From Paucimonas lemoignei (lineage in GTDB: Bacteria; Pseudomonadota; Gammaproteobacteria; Pseudomonadales; Pseudomonadaceae): a stretch of 64,000 bases of DNA. Below, in pieces: positions 27,717 to 35,923 of this stretch. Made by a program: the position numbers and the translations under genes. The notes beneath the pieces are model-generated. The model saw only the letters and a list, made by a program, of their open reading frames with translations, made no database searches and was not told where the DNA came from. Numbering within the stretch: the stretch's first letter is position 1; every line of letters begins with the position of its first letter. The stretch lies in the NCBI GenBank assembly GCA_900475325.1, contig LS483371.1:496001-560000 (forward strand), given 5' to 3'.

Positions 27717-28685
27717 CTACAACGAAGCATCCACCTTTTTCGCCGCGTCTTCGCTCACCCAGGCGTGCCAGACTTCCGGGTGTTCCTTGAGGAAGATCTT
27801 CGCCAGCTTCGGCGACTCGATCCGGTCCTTGGTCATGCGCGCCAGGTTCTGGTTGAGCAGATCAATCGGGATGTTGACCTTTTCCATCACGGCCACCAGC
27901 TCCGGTGCCTCTTCATGGAAAACTTTGGACAAGCCGACCTTGATCTCGATGCTCTTGTTCACCCCGGCTTTCTCTTCCAGGCGCACCAGGTCCACCTGGC
28001 CCATCAGCGGAGTAGGCGACCAGTAGTAAGTCAGGATTGGCTCGCCGCGTTTGTAGCTGGAGAGAATCGCCGCATCCAGCGCCGGGCCGGTGCCGGGGCG
28101 GAAGTTGGTGTACTTGCTTTCAAGGTCGTAGCTTTTGAGCATCTCACTGTTTTCCAGCTCGCAGGTCCAACCCGCCGGGCAGTTGTAGAAACGGCCCTTG
28201 GCTGGCTCTTCGGCGTCTTTGAACAGCGCGGAGTATTTAGCCAGGTCGCTGATGGATTTCAGGTCTGGCGCCTTGGCTTCCAGCTTGCGTTTGGCATCGC
28301 CTTCGATCACATAGCGCGGCACATACCAGCCTTCAACCGCACCCTTGACCGGGCTGCCGACGCCGACGACTTTCCCGGCTTTTTCCGCCTTGTTCCACAC
28401 TTCACTGCGGCCAACCCATTCTTCGGCGAAGACCTGGATATCGTTGCTGCTCAGGGCATTCTCCATGGTGATGGAGTTGCCCGGCAAGCTGTCAACTTCG
28501 CAGCCGTAACCTTTGTTCAGGATCACCTGCAACACATCGGTGAGCAGCATGGCGCTTTCCCAGTTCAGACCGGCGAACTTCACCGGCTTGCCGGATTCGC
28601 ACCATCCCGCCGCCTGGCTGGTACCCGCGCCGGTCAGCAAGCCTGCTGCAATCAACGTGGCCAACAGTGCCTTCTTGGTTTTCAT
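27717..28685 (-). CDS. hutX: Periplasmic substrate-binding protein (histidine importer)
   Basis: 322 residues with a signal peptide: MKTKKALLATLIAAGLLTG followed by cleavage near SQA-A. The mature part matches the OpuAC/ProX binding-protein fold (KPVKFAGLNWESAMLLTDVLQVIL, PGTGPALDAAILSSYKRGEPILTYYW). A strong GAGGAGCG precedes the ATG at 28685, which settles the start against the much longer open frame. With the adjacent permease and ATPase it forms a complete importer. Confidence 0.93.
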   Translation of the reverse strand: MKTKKALLATLIAAGLLTGAGTSQAAGWCESGKPVKFAGLNWESAMLLTDVLQVILNKGYGCEVDSLPGNSITMENALSSNDIQVFAEEWVGRSEVWNKAEKAGKVVGVGSPVKGAVEGWYVPRYVIEGDAKRKLEAKAPDLKSISDLAKYSALFKDAEEPAKGRFYNCPAGWTCELENSEMLKSYDLESKYTNFRPGTGPALDAAILSSYKRGEPILTYYWSPTPLMGQVDLVRLEEKAGVNKSIEIKVGLSKVFHEEAPELVAVMEKVNIPIDLLNQNLARMTKDRIESPKLAKIFLKEHPEVWHAWVSEDAAKKVDASL

Positions 28686-28812
28686 CGTGTGACGCTCCTC
28701 GGGAATGGGTGTGGGCAGTTTCCAGATCAAACACTGATACCAAGACACTTGACGGTCCTTTGGGGTGGTCGGTTCACTAACGCTGCGCGATTGCACCGCG
28801 AACACTGAACCT

Positions 28813-28902
28813 GTGGGAGCGAATTCATTCGCGAAGGCATTCTCAAGACCCATAAAGATGCGTCGGATGTGATGGCCTCTTCGCGAATGAATTCGCTCCC
28901 AC
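28813..28902. repeat. REPIN-like inverted repeat, type A, 90 bp
   Basis: Both arms intact; between hutU and the binding-protein gene. Confidence 0.92.
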
Positions 28903-28949
28903 AGGGAATGCATTTCAATCCAGTGTGGGTGTTATTGCACCTCAGTCCG

Positions 28950-30635
28950 CTAGCCCTTGATCATCGGCAAATTCAACCCCTGCTCATTCGCACAATCGAT
29001 CGCGATCTTGTACCCCGCATCCGCATGACGCATCACGCCGGTGGCCGGGTCGTTGTGCAGGACCCGGGCGATGCGTTCGGCGGCTTCGTCAGTGCCGTCG
29101 CAGACAATTACCATCCCCGAATGCTGCGAGAAGCCCATGCCGACGCCGCCACCGTGGTGCAGCGACACCCAGGTCGCGCCGCTGGCGGTGTTGAGCAGGG
29201 CGTTGAGCAGCGGCCAGTCCGACACCGCGTCGGAGCCATCCTGCATGGATTCGGTTTCACGGTTGGGGCTTGAGACCGAGCCGGAGTCCAGGTGATCACG
29301 GCCGATCACCACGGGCGCCGACAGCTCGCCGCTGCGGACCATTTCATTGAACGCCAGCCCGAGCATGGCGCGCTGGCCCAGGCCGACCCAGCAGATACGG
29401 GCCGGCAGACCCTGAAAGGCAATGCGCTCGCGGGCCATGTTCAGCCAGTTGTGCAGATGCGCATCGTCCGGGATCAGCTCCTTGACCTTGGCGTCGGTCT
29501 TGTAGATGTCTTCCGGATCGCCCGAAAGCGCGGCCCAGCGGAAAGGTCCTACGCCACGGCAGAACAATGGACGAATGTAAGCCGGGACAAATCCGGGGAA
29601 GTCGAAGGCATTTTCCACGCCTTCTTCCTTGGCCATCTGACGGATGTTGTTGCCGTAGTCGAAGGTCGGGATGCCCATCTTCTGGAAGGCGAGCATGGCT
29701 TCGACGTGGACAGCCATGGACTGCTTGGCGGCTTTGACCACGGCGGCCGGTTCGGTCAGCGAGCGGGCGCGGTATTCGTCCCAGCTCCAGCCTTTGGGCA
29801 GGTAGCCATTGAGCGGGTCGTGGGCGCTGGTCTGGTCAGTGACCATGTCCGGGCGCACGCCACGGCGGACCATTTCCGGCAGGATTTCGGCCGCGTTGCC
29901 ACATAGGGCGATGGAGATGGCTTTGCCCTCGGCCGTGTATTTGGCGATGCGTGCCAGCGCGTCGTCCAGATCCACGGCCTGCTCATCGACGTAACGGGTC
30001 TTGAGGCGGAAATCGATGCGGCTTTGCTGGCATTCGATATTCAGCGAGCTGGCCCCGGCCATGCCAGCGGCCAGCGGTTGCGCACCGCCCATGCCGCCCA
30101 GGCCCGCGGTCAATACCCACTTGCCTTTGAGGCTGCCGTTGTAATGCTGGCGACCTGCCTCGACGAAGGTTTCGTAGGTGCCCTGAACGATGCCCTGGCT
30201 ACCGATGTAGATCCAGCTGCCAGCCGTCATCTGCCCGTACATGGCCAGGCCTTTGGCATCCAGTTCGTTGAAGTGCTCCCAGCTTGCCCAGTGCGGCACC
30301 AGATTGGAGTTGGCGATCAGCACGCGGGGGGCGTTGCTGTGGGTCTTGAACACGCCGACCGGTTTGCCGGACTGAACCAGCAGGGTTTCGTCGTCGTTGA
30401 GGTGGGTCAGGCTTTCGACAATCTTGTCGTAGCATTCCCAGTTGCGCGCAGCACGGCCGATACCGCCGTAAACCACCAATTCCTTTGGGTTCTCGGCGAC
30501 TTCCGGATCAAGGTTGTTCATCAGCATGCGCAGCGGTGCTTCGGTCATCCAGCTCTTCGCGGTGAGTTGGGTGCCACGTGGGGCGCGGATTTCTACGTCC
30601 CGGTAACGGGTCCAGTGTTGGTTATTCTCAGTCAC
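28950..30635 (-). CDS. hutU: Urocanate hydratase
   Basis: Adds water to urocanate to give imidazolonepropionate, using NAD+ as an electrophile. 561 residues, the normal size. The NAD-binding [18 protein letters not shown] and the catalytic-Cys region [21 protein letters not shown] are intact, as is the C-terminal [16 protein letters not shown] start at the GTG at 30635 ([19 protein letters not shown]), which follows GAGGAGCTC; the frame stays open further upstream through the promoter. It is the first gene of the structural hut operon, directly behind a HutC-type operator. Confidence 0.96.
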   Translation of the reverse strand: MTENNQHWTRYRDVEIRAPRGTQLTAKSWMTEAPLRMLMNNLDPEVAENPKELVVYGGIGRAARNWECYDKIVESLTHLNDDETLLVQSGKPVGVFKTHSNAPRVLIANSNLVPHWASWEHFNELDAKGLAMYGQMTAGSWIYIGSQGIVQGTYETFVEAGRQHYNGSLKGKWVLTAGLGGMGGAQPLAAGMAGASSLNIECQQSRIDFRLKTRYVDEQAVDLDDALARIAKYTAEGKAISIALCGNAAEILPEMVRRGVRPDMVTDQTSAHDPLNGYLPKGWSWDEYRARSLTEPAAVVKAAKQSMAVHVEAMLAFQKMGIPTFDYGNNIRQMAKEEGVENAFDFPGFVPAYIRPLFCRGVGPFRWAALSGDPEDIYKTDAKVKELIPDDAHLHNWLNMARERIAFQGLPARICWVGLGQRAMLGLAFNEMVRSGELSAPVVIGRDHLDSGSVSSPNRETESMQDGSDAVSDWPLLNALLNTASGATWVSLHHGGGVGMGFSQHSGMVIVCDGTDEAAERIARVLHNDPATGVMRHADAGYKIAIDCANEQGLNLPMIKG

Positions 30636-30676
30636 GAAAGAGCTCCTCGGTGATCGGTACAATGCACTTGGCTTTA

Positions 30677-30690
30677 CTTGTATGTACAAG
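30677..30690 (-). promoter_or_regulatory. HutC operator upstream of hutU
   Basis: CTTGTA-TG-TACAAG, an inverted repeat of the TGTA-N-TACA type bound by HutC repressors. It overlaps the expected start point of the sigma-54 promoter just upstream, so bound HutC would block initiation until urocanate releases it. Confidence 0.8.
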
Positions 30691-30693
30691 CAT

Positions 30694-30711
30694 ATGCAAT
30701 TGAAATACCAA
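30694..30711 (-). promoter_or_regulatory. Sigma-54 promoter of hutU
   Basis: Read on the minus strand, TTGGTATTTCAATTGCAT has the invariant -24 GG and -12 GC ten bases apart (30708-30709 and 30696-30697). hut operons in pseudomonads are known to need sigma-54 with CbrB or NtrC, which fits; activator sites were not identified. Confidence 0.72.
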
Positions 30712-30751
30712 CTCTTGGGCGGGCCGCAAAACCCGCTGAAACAACTCACCT

Positions 30752-30839
30752 GTGGGAGCGAGCTTGCTCGCGATAGCGGCAGGTCATACGCTGGATTGAT
30801 CGCCTGAACAGACGCCTTCGCGAGCAAGCTCGCTCCCAC
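30752..30839. repeat. REPIN-like inverted repeat, type D, 88 bp
   Basis: Arms GTGGGAGCGAGCTTGCTCGC and GCGAGCAAGCTCGCTCCCAC. It is just upstream of the hutU promoter. Confidence 0.92.
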
Positions 30840-30965
30840 AAAAATCCCATGGATTCATGAGGTTGTGTTGGTTTCAGAAATGCAGCACGTGGCCGTATGG
30901 GAGGGGCGTGGCTAGTTAACCCGTAATTGAAGGATCGGCGGCTAGCACAGCCGCGCGCATCCAAG

Positions 30966-30996
30966 AGCGAGTCGTCAGAAGGTGTTACGACTCGCT
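30966..30996. terminator. Hairpin downstream of the anti-sigma gene (possible terminator)
   Basis: AGCGAGTCGT and ACGACTCGCT, a perfect 10-bp stem with an 11-base loop. It lies about 40 bp past the anti-sigma stop. The T-rich side (TCTTTCT) is on the plus strand, so termination of the minus-strand operon is not certain. Confidence 0.4.
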
Positions 30997-31037
30997 TCTT
31001 TCTGGGGCGCTGGGTAACAGGATGGTGCGCGGTTGGG

Positions 31038-31763
31038 TCAGATGACCTTGACCGCGCGGCCAATGAACTGGATCGGTCCGGTGGGTTTGCCGATAGGCGA
31101 GCCGGTGGCCTGTTCCAGCGTCAGCTCAAACAGCTGGTTGGGTTGCAGAGGCGGTAACTTATCCAGCGGCACGTGCAGGCTTTGGCCTGGTTTGACCAGC
31201 CCGAGTGAAACCGGCCCTTGCCAGTCGTCGCCTTTGGTCCAGAACTCCAGCGCCTTGTCGGCGGGGACTTCGGTCACGCTGAGCGGGATCAGCTGGATTT
31301 CCTGAGAATTGCTGGCTTGCACAACCCAGCCGGGTGCTTTGTCTTGTGGCGCAACCAGCACCACCAGATAAGACGGCGCAGGGGTTGAGCGCGACTGAGT
31401 CAGCAGCGTCATGCCCAGCACCAGTGAAGCCGCCAAGCCAGCACCGGCCAGGCCGCGCCAGATCGACAGGTTGTTCCACCAGCTTTGCACGTCGCGTATC
31501 ACAGCTTGCTGTGGCGCCAGCAAATCATCCAGGCTTCGCTCGATGCGCGCCCACAGCCTGGGTGGCGGGGTTTGCGGTTCGGCCATGGCAGTCAGCGGAA
31601 GCAGGCGCTCTTCCCAGGCATCGACCGCCGCCTGTAACGCAGGCTCGTGGGGCAGCCGGCGTTCTACTTCAATTCTTTGTTGAGCTGATAGCGTGCCCAA
31701 CACATATTCTCCGGCCAACTCGTGGAGCGGCGTTTGCGGTTCAGTGCCCGAAGTGTTGCTCAT
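31038..31763 (-). CDS. Anti-sigma factor, RskA type
   Basis: 241 residues. The N-terminal cytoplasmic part (HELAGEYVLGTLSAQQRIEVERRL, about 14-37) is an anti-sigma domain of the RskA group. A single membrane helix lies at about 104-122 ([19 protein letters not shown]), and the rest is a periplasmic RskA-C domain ending FELTLEQATGSPIGKPTGPI. No zinc-binding HxxxCxxC motif is seen. The start ATG overlaps the sigma-factor stop (ATGA, 31760-31763). It should hold the partner sigma factor at the membrane until an envelope signal triggers its cleavage. Confidence 0.88.
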   Translation of the reverse strand: MSNTSGTEPQTPLHELAGEYVLGTLSAQQRIEVERRLPHEPALQAAVDAWEERLLPLTAMAEPQTPPPRLWARIERSLDDLLAPQQAVIRDVQSWWNNLSIWRGLAGAGLAASLVLGMTLLTQSRSTPAPSYLVVLVAPQDKAPGWVVQASNSQEIQLIPLSVTEVPADKALEFWTKGDDWQGPVSLGLVKPGQSLHVPLDKLPPLQPNQLFELTLEQATGSPIGKPTGPIQFIGRAVKVI

Positions 31764-32323
31764 CCGATGCACTCCCGTAATGCATTCAGGCTGCGCTTGA
31801 TCCAGGCCTTTACAGTGCCCAGCGGCGCGCCGATTTTCTGCGCAATTTCCTGATGCGAATAACCGTCTACATACGCGTGGAACACACAGTTGCGGCGTAC
31901 GGGTTCAAGCTGATCGAGGCAGAACTCGATACGGCCCGGATTCACCCGCCAGTCGAAGCTGTCCACGGTTTCATTCCAGCCTTCCAGGGTTGCCTGGGCT
32001 TCGGAATGTTCTTCATCGTCCTCGCTCTGCACTTCACGGGCATTGTTACGAATGGCGTTGAGTGCCAGGTGCCGGGTGATCGTGAACATCCAGCCACGGG
32101 CCGAACCGCGCGACTTGTCGAAGCTGGCAGCGCCGGTCCATATCTTGATGAACGCGTCGTGCACGATGTCCTGAGCCAGGGCGCTGTCACGCACCAGACG
32201 TTGGGCAACGCCGAGCAAACGGGCGCTTTCCTGTTCATACAGCCGCTCAAGCGCCCGCCGTTCGCCACGGGCGCAGGCATCCAGTGCAGCTTCGTAATCA
32301 AACAGAGGTTCGTGAAGAGACAA
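31760..32323 (-). CDS. ECF RNA polymerase sigma factor (SigK-like)
   Basis: 187 residues. Region 2 is visible in AQDIVHDAFIKIWTGAASFDKSRG and ARGWMFTITRHLALNAIR (about 45-90), and region 4 helix-turn-helix in YSHQEIAQKIGAPLGTVKAWIKRSLNALR at the C-terminus. An acidic linker (SEDDEEHSEAQ) lies between them. It is translationally coupled to the anti-sigma gene. The secreted DUF3455 protein encoded 92 bp upstream on the same strand is a plausible target or partner. The regulon is not known. Confidence 0.92.
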   Translation of the reverse strand: MSLHEPLFDYEAALDACARGERRALERLYEQESARLLGVAQRLVRDSALAQDIVHDAFIKIWTGAASFDKSRGSARGWMFTITRHLALNAIRNNAREVQSEDDEEHSEAQATLEGWNETVDSFDWRVNPGRIEFCLDQLEPVRRNCVFHAYVDGYSHQEIAQKIGAPLGTVKAWIKRSLNALRECIG

Positions 32324-32373
32324 ATCGATACGCCATCAACAGAGGACATCCGCTCCAGTCAGACTGAAGCACC

Positions 32374-32403
32374 CGCGCAGGAGCATAGATCAGTTCCTGC
32401 GCG
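32374..32403. repeat. Perfect 9-bp inverted repeat between the DUF3455 and sigma genes
   Basis: CGCGCAGGA and TCCTGCGCG with a 12-base loop. No T run follows on the minus strand, so it may lower rather than end read-through from the DUF3455 gene, or bind a protein. Confidence 0.5.
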
Positions 32404-32414
32404 AGATCGCCGTA

Positions 32415-32948
32415 TTACTTGGCGGACCAGAAAATATAGTCGCCCTGATATTTCACGACTTCTTTAGCGCCCTTGTTGCTGGCTGCACAGGCGGTCGTTG
32501 GGGCAACGCCCCCCTTGAGCGCGGTGCGCTGGATGTAGGCAACGCCCGTCATCGCGCCTTTGCCTTCAGCCGGGTTGGCCTTGACCAGTTGATACGGCAG
32601 ATTGCCCGCACTGGACGGCGCCACGGCGAGCTGGGTGCCGGTCACTTTGGAACCGTCTTTCGCTTCCCAGGTGGCTGGCGGGCCGTAGTAGGTGCCGACT
32701 TGCTTGCCGCTGCGATCGTTGAGCACGGCTTTGGGGCCGACGAACGCCCATTCCATGCCTTCTGCAGCATTGGCCTTGGCGCGGCACTCGTAAGTGATCT
32801 CGCCGACACCGGTGGTTTCCATGCTGACTTTGAAACCGTCCGGCACACGAACGGTTTCCGGCAGGTTGCTTTGGGCGAAGGCGGATGGCGCCAGGCAAGT
32901 GAAAGCCAGTGCAGCACCCGTCAGGCAGAGCAAGCGTTTTGCGTTCAT
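32415..32948 (-). CDS. Secreted DUF3455 domain protein
   Basis: 177 residues with a classical signal peptide (MNAKRLLCLTGAALAFTCLA, cleavage near AFA-Q). The mature part fits DUF3455: GVGEITYECRAKANAAEG, KQVGTYYGPPATWEAKDGSKVTGTQ and the C-terminal YQGDYIFWSAK. Two cysteines (in YECRA and TTACAAS) could form a disulphide. Function unknown. Its place next to an ECF sigma / anti-sigma pair suggests an envelope or stress link, by context only. Confidence 0.8.
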   Translation of the reverse strand: MNAKRLLCLTGAALAFTCLAPSAFAQSNLPETVRVPDGFKVSMETTGVGEITYECRAKANAAEGMEWAFVGPKAVLNDRSGKQVGTYYGPPATWEAKDGSKVTGTQLAVAPSSAGNLPYQLVKANPAEGKGAMTGVAYIQRTALKGGVAPTTACAASNKGAKEVVKYQGDYIFWSAK

Positions 32949-33051
32949 GCAGAAATCTCCAGATTGTGTTTTCGCTTGGCAGCCTGAATGGCTGCTTACC
33001 TGTACTACCCGCGAGAAACCAAACTGGATGCACTGCTTTGAAAATAAATTT

Positions 33052-34230
33052 TCAGTGTTTGCAGATCCGGCTGCGCAGCATGATAACGCCGACGATGGCA
33101 GCCAGGCCCGAGCCCATCAAGACGCCGACTTTGACCTCATCAATCAGGTGCGGCGCGCCGGGGAACGCCAGGTTGCCAATGAACAGGCTCATGGTGAAGC
33201 CGATGCCACAGAGGATCGCCACGCCATACAGCTGCATCCAGTTACTGCCTTCCGGCAAGGTCGCCAGCCCAGAACGAATGGCCAGAAGCGCAGCGAGGAA
33301 CACGCCGATCTGTTTGCCGAAGAACAGGCCCAGCGCAACGCCCAGCGGGACCGGATCTATCAGGTTCTGAAGGCTGATCCCGGACAGCGACACGCCCGCA
33401 TTGGCAAAACCGAACACCGGCACGATGGCGAACGCTACCCAGTAATGCAGCTTTTCTTCGAGGAACAACAGTGGCGAACGGGCTTCTTCTTCAGGCTTGC
33501 CCAAGGGGATGCACAAGGCCAGAGCGACACCGGCCAGCGTGGCGTGAACGCCCGATTGCAGCACGAAAAACCACAGCAGCGCGCCCAACAGCAAATACGG
33601 CAGCAAACGCCGCACCTGCAGGCGATTCATGATGATCAGCACCGCCAGTGTCGCGAACGAGGCCAGCAGCATCGGCAGGTTCAGCCCCGAGCTGTAGAAG
33701 AAGGCGATGATGGTCACCGCGCCCAGGTCGTCGAGAATCGCCAGGGCGGCGAGGAAGACCTTGAGCGAAGTGGGCACGCGATTGCCCAGCAGCGACAGCA
33801 CACCGAGGGCGAAGGCGATGTCGGTCGCGGCAGGAATGGCCCAGCCGCTCATGGTCTGCGGGTTGCCCCAGTTGACCGCAATATAGATCAGCGCCGGAAC
33901 CAGCATGCCGCCCGCCGCTGCAAAGCCGGGCAGGGCGCGCTGGCCCCAGGTGGCGAGACCACCGGCGAGCACTTCGCGTTTGATTTCCAGGCCGACCATC
34001 AAAAAGAAGATCGCCATCAGCCCGTCGTTGATCCACAGCTCAACGGAAAGCCCCAGGAACACGCTGTGCAGGATCTCGAAGTAACCCGTGGAAAGCCCCG
34101 AGTTGGCGACAATCAACGCCGCCAGCGCCGCGCCCATCAACACAATCCCGCCTGCGGATTCGGAGGCCAGGAAATTGGCGAGGATGGCGATGGCTCTAGG
34201 GGTTTCTTTATTGTTATTGGTTGTCGTCAT
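33052..34230 (-). CDS. nhaA: Na+/H+ antiporter NhaA
   Basis: Exchanges internal Na+ for external protons, giving salt and alkali tolerance. 392 residues, about 12 helices. Key motifs: [30 protein letters not shown] and [16 protein letters not shown], whose paired aspartates are the ion-binding site. It lies between the DUF3455 and hutD genes with no link to histidine use, so it appears to have been inserted in the hut region. Confidence 0.96.
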   Translation of the reverse strand: MTTTNNNKETPRAIAILANFLASESAGGIVLMGAALAALIVANSGLSTGYFEILHSVFLGLSVELWINDGLMAIFFLMVGLEIKREVLAGGLATWGQRALPGFAAAGGMLVPALIYIAVNWGNPQTMSGWAIPAATDIAFALGVLSLLGNRVPTSLKVFLAALAILDDLGAVTIIAFFYSSGLNLPMLLASFATLAVLIIMNRLQVRRLLPYLLLGALLWFFVLQSGVHATLAGVALALCIPLGKPEEEARSPLLFLEEKLHYWVAFAIVPVFGFANAGVSLSGISLQNLIDPVPLGVALGLFFGKQIGVFLAALLAIRSGLATLPEGSNWMQLYGVAILCGIGFTMSLFIGNLAFPGAPHLIDEVKVGVLMGSGLAAIVGVIMLRSRICKH

Positions 34231-34284
34231 TGGCGGGTGGGGCGTCCTTGGGAATTTGTTATTAGCGGCGCAAAACGGGCTTTT

Positions 34285-34374
34285 GTGGGAGCGAATTCAT
34301 TCGCGAAGACAGTGGTGCAGTCGATAAATGTCTATCGGATGTACTGGCCTCTTCGCGAATGAATTCGCTCCCAC
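34285..34374. repeat. REPIN-like inverted repeat, type A, 90 bp
   Basis: Both arms intact; between hutD and nhaA. Confidence 0.92.
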
Positions 34375-34407
34375 AGGTACGTGTTTTTTCAATAAGTTTG
34401 CGGTGAG

Positions 34408-35001
34408 TCAGATCTTCATTAACTCAATCAAACAACACCGGCTAGCGCGCGGTGCATACAGCACCACTTCCATTAACTCGCCGGCCTCGTTGTCGAGTTG
34501 CAGGCAATCGTGCTTCTCCAGCAACTGCGGCGCATGCTCGGCCATGTTGGCGGCCATCTGTTCGGCGGCGCTGAAGAGTAGCAGCGTATTGGCGGAACTG
34601 AACACGCGTTGCGGCTTGAGCACATCGACCCACTGCAAGCTGGCGCGATAGCGATCAGGCGCATAGATCAGGTTGAAGTCGCGGATAGCGCCGTCCAGCA
34701 AGGTGCAGCTGACCTTGCTATCCCCGCTGAAGGCAAACGGGTCACCGGGCAGCAGCGGCTCGGTCAGCTTGCCGTCGACCTCCAGGGTCATGCCCGCGCC
34801 TTGCAGCACGGTGATGATGCGTTGATAGGCAGGGAACAGCGAAAACCCGCCGGACGCTTCAATGTCGGCAATCGACAAACGCCAGCCAAAACCGTCCAGG
34901 CCTTCGCCAGCATCCCGGGTGATTTCTTCGGTGCTGCCGCCGCCGTTTTTCCAGGGCATCTTCGGGTAGTCGGTGGCGCGCAAAACAGTCAATTGGCTCA
35001 T
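34408..35001 (-). CDS. hutD: HutD family protein
   Basis: 197 residues, cupin-like (bicupin) fold. Typical HutD stretches are YPKMPWKNGGGSTEEITRD at the N-terminus, FGWRLSIADIEASGGFSLFPAYQRIITVL and LLPGDPFAFSGD. HutD limits hut expression in P. fluorescens by a mechanism thought to involve binding of a pathway intermediate. Its ATG overlaps the hutC stop (34998-35001), so it is coupled to the repressor gene. Confidence 0.93.
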   Translation of the reverse strand: MSQLTVLRATDYPKMPWKNGGGSTEEITRDAGEGLDGFGWRLSIADIEASGGFSLFPAYQRIITVLQGAGMTLEVDGKLTEPLLPGDPFAFSGDSKVSCTLLDGAIRDFNLIYAPDRYRASLQWVDVLKPQRVFSSANTLLLFSAAEQMAANMAEHAPQLLEKHDCLQLDNEAGELMEVVLYAPRASRCCLIELMKI

Positions 35002-35747
35002 TTGCTGAAGCGTCCTTCCAGGCGATGACGGGAACCGGGGTGGATCAGGCGTGCAGCCGTCACAGGCTGGCGGCCCGACCAGGTGCGGCGGCGGATCAGC
35101 AGGCAGGGTTCGCCGGGCTTGATCTGCAGCAGCTCACACTCGTCGGCCTCGGCCAGGATCGCTTCGACCACATGCTCGCCCTCGGTGAGCGGTGCGACTT
35201 GAGAGAGATAGGCATAAGGCGTTTGCTGGGTGAAGTCCTGGCTGAGATAGTCCGGGGCGACCAGGGCATTGACGTAGCGATCTTCGATTTGCACGGGCAG
35301 ATCGTTTTCCAGATGCACAATCAGCGAGTGAAACACCCGCTGGCCCTCGCGCATGTCCAGTGCCAGGGCGCGCTCGGAACCTGCGGCCTCTTCACGCAGC
35401 AGGATGACCTTGCAGGAATGCCGATGGCCCCGCGAAGCAATCTCGTCGGCAATGTTGTGCACTTCGAACAGCGCCGACTGGCTTTTCGGTTCGGCTACGA
35501 ACGTACCCACGCCCTGCATGCGCACCAGCAGGCCTTCGGCGGTCATTTCCCGCAGGGCGCGGTTGATGGTCATGCGGCTGAAGCCCAACTGGCTGACCAG
35601 CTCGCTTTCCGACGGGACGCGGTGATGCGGCGGCCAGTTACCGCACTGAATCTGCTGGGCGATCATCTGCTTCACGCGGGCGTATAGCGGAGCCGGACTG
35701 TCGCCCATCTGGGCAGCCAATGGCGAAGTGGCGGGCGGAGTCGGCAC
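34998..35747 (-). CDS. hutC: Histidine utilisation repressor HutC (GntR family)
   Basis: 249 residues from a GTG start (VPTPPATSPLAAQMG). The GntR winged helix (about 18-85) includes PLYARVKQMIAQQI and SESELVSQLGFSRMTINRALREMTAEGLLVRMQGVGTFVA; the C-terminal UTRA domain binds urocanate, the inducer. The start is placed by comparison with the well-known P. putida protein; MGDSPAPLY at 35708 is an alternative. Divergent from hutF, with operators in front of both hutF and hutU. Confidence 0.93.
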   Translation of the reverse strand: MPTPPATSPLAAQMGDSPAPLYARVKQMIAQQIQCGNWPPHHRVPSESELVSQLGFSRMTINRALREMTAEGLLVRMQGVGTFVAEPKSQSALFEVHNIADEIASRGHRHSCKVILLREEAAGSERALALDMREGQRVFHSLIVHLENDLPVQIEDRYVNALVAPDYLSQDFTQQTPYAYLSQVAPLTEGEHVVEAILAEADECELLQIKPGEPCLLIRRRTWSGRQPVTAARLIHPGSRHRLEGRFSK

Positions 35748-35860
35748 TGTGGGCAATCCTTTCAAGGGGTCATTCAGGTGGGTCGGCGTGGATCTTGAAT
35801 CGACACGAAGACGTGCGCTCACGCTAACCATTAACCTGTTCAGCGGCAAGCTTGCCGGAG

Positions 35861-35897
35861 TTTACCGAGCGTGCAAACGTCTGTATATGTATATACA
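35861..35897 (+). promoter_or_regulatory. hutF promoter with HutC operator
   Basis: TTTACC (35861-35866), a 17-bp spacer and TATATG (35884-35889) make a sigma-70-like promoter. The perfect palindrome TGTATATACA at 35888-35897, preceded by a further TGTATA at 35882, is a HutC-type operator overlapping the -10 and start region. It also lies upstream of the divergent hutC. Confidence 0.72.
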
Positions 35898-35923
35898 AAT
35901 CACTTTTGACGGGATATTGAGCT

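Larger units (their letters stand above)
30636..31037. other. Gene-free 402-bp interval: hutU control region, REPIN and hairpin
   Basis: Holds the hutU promoter and operator next to the gene, then a type D REPIN, then about 200 bp without a recognisable feature apart from a hairpin near 30966-30996 downstream of the anti-sigma gene. Confidence 0.8.

Noticed and set aside
33036..33060. AT-rich dyad GAAAATAAATTTTC after nhaA as a terminator
   Set aside because: The stem is short and AT-only, with no T run at the correct side; not convincing.
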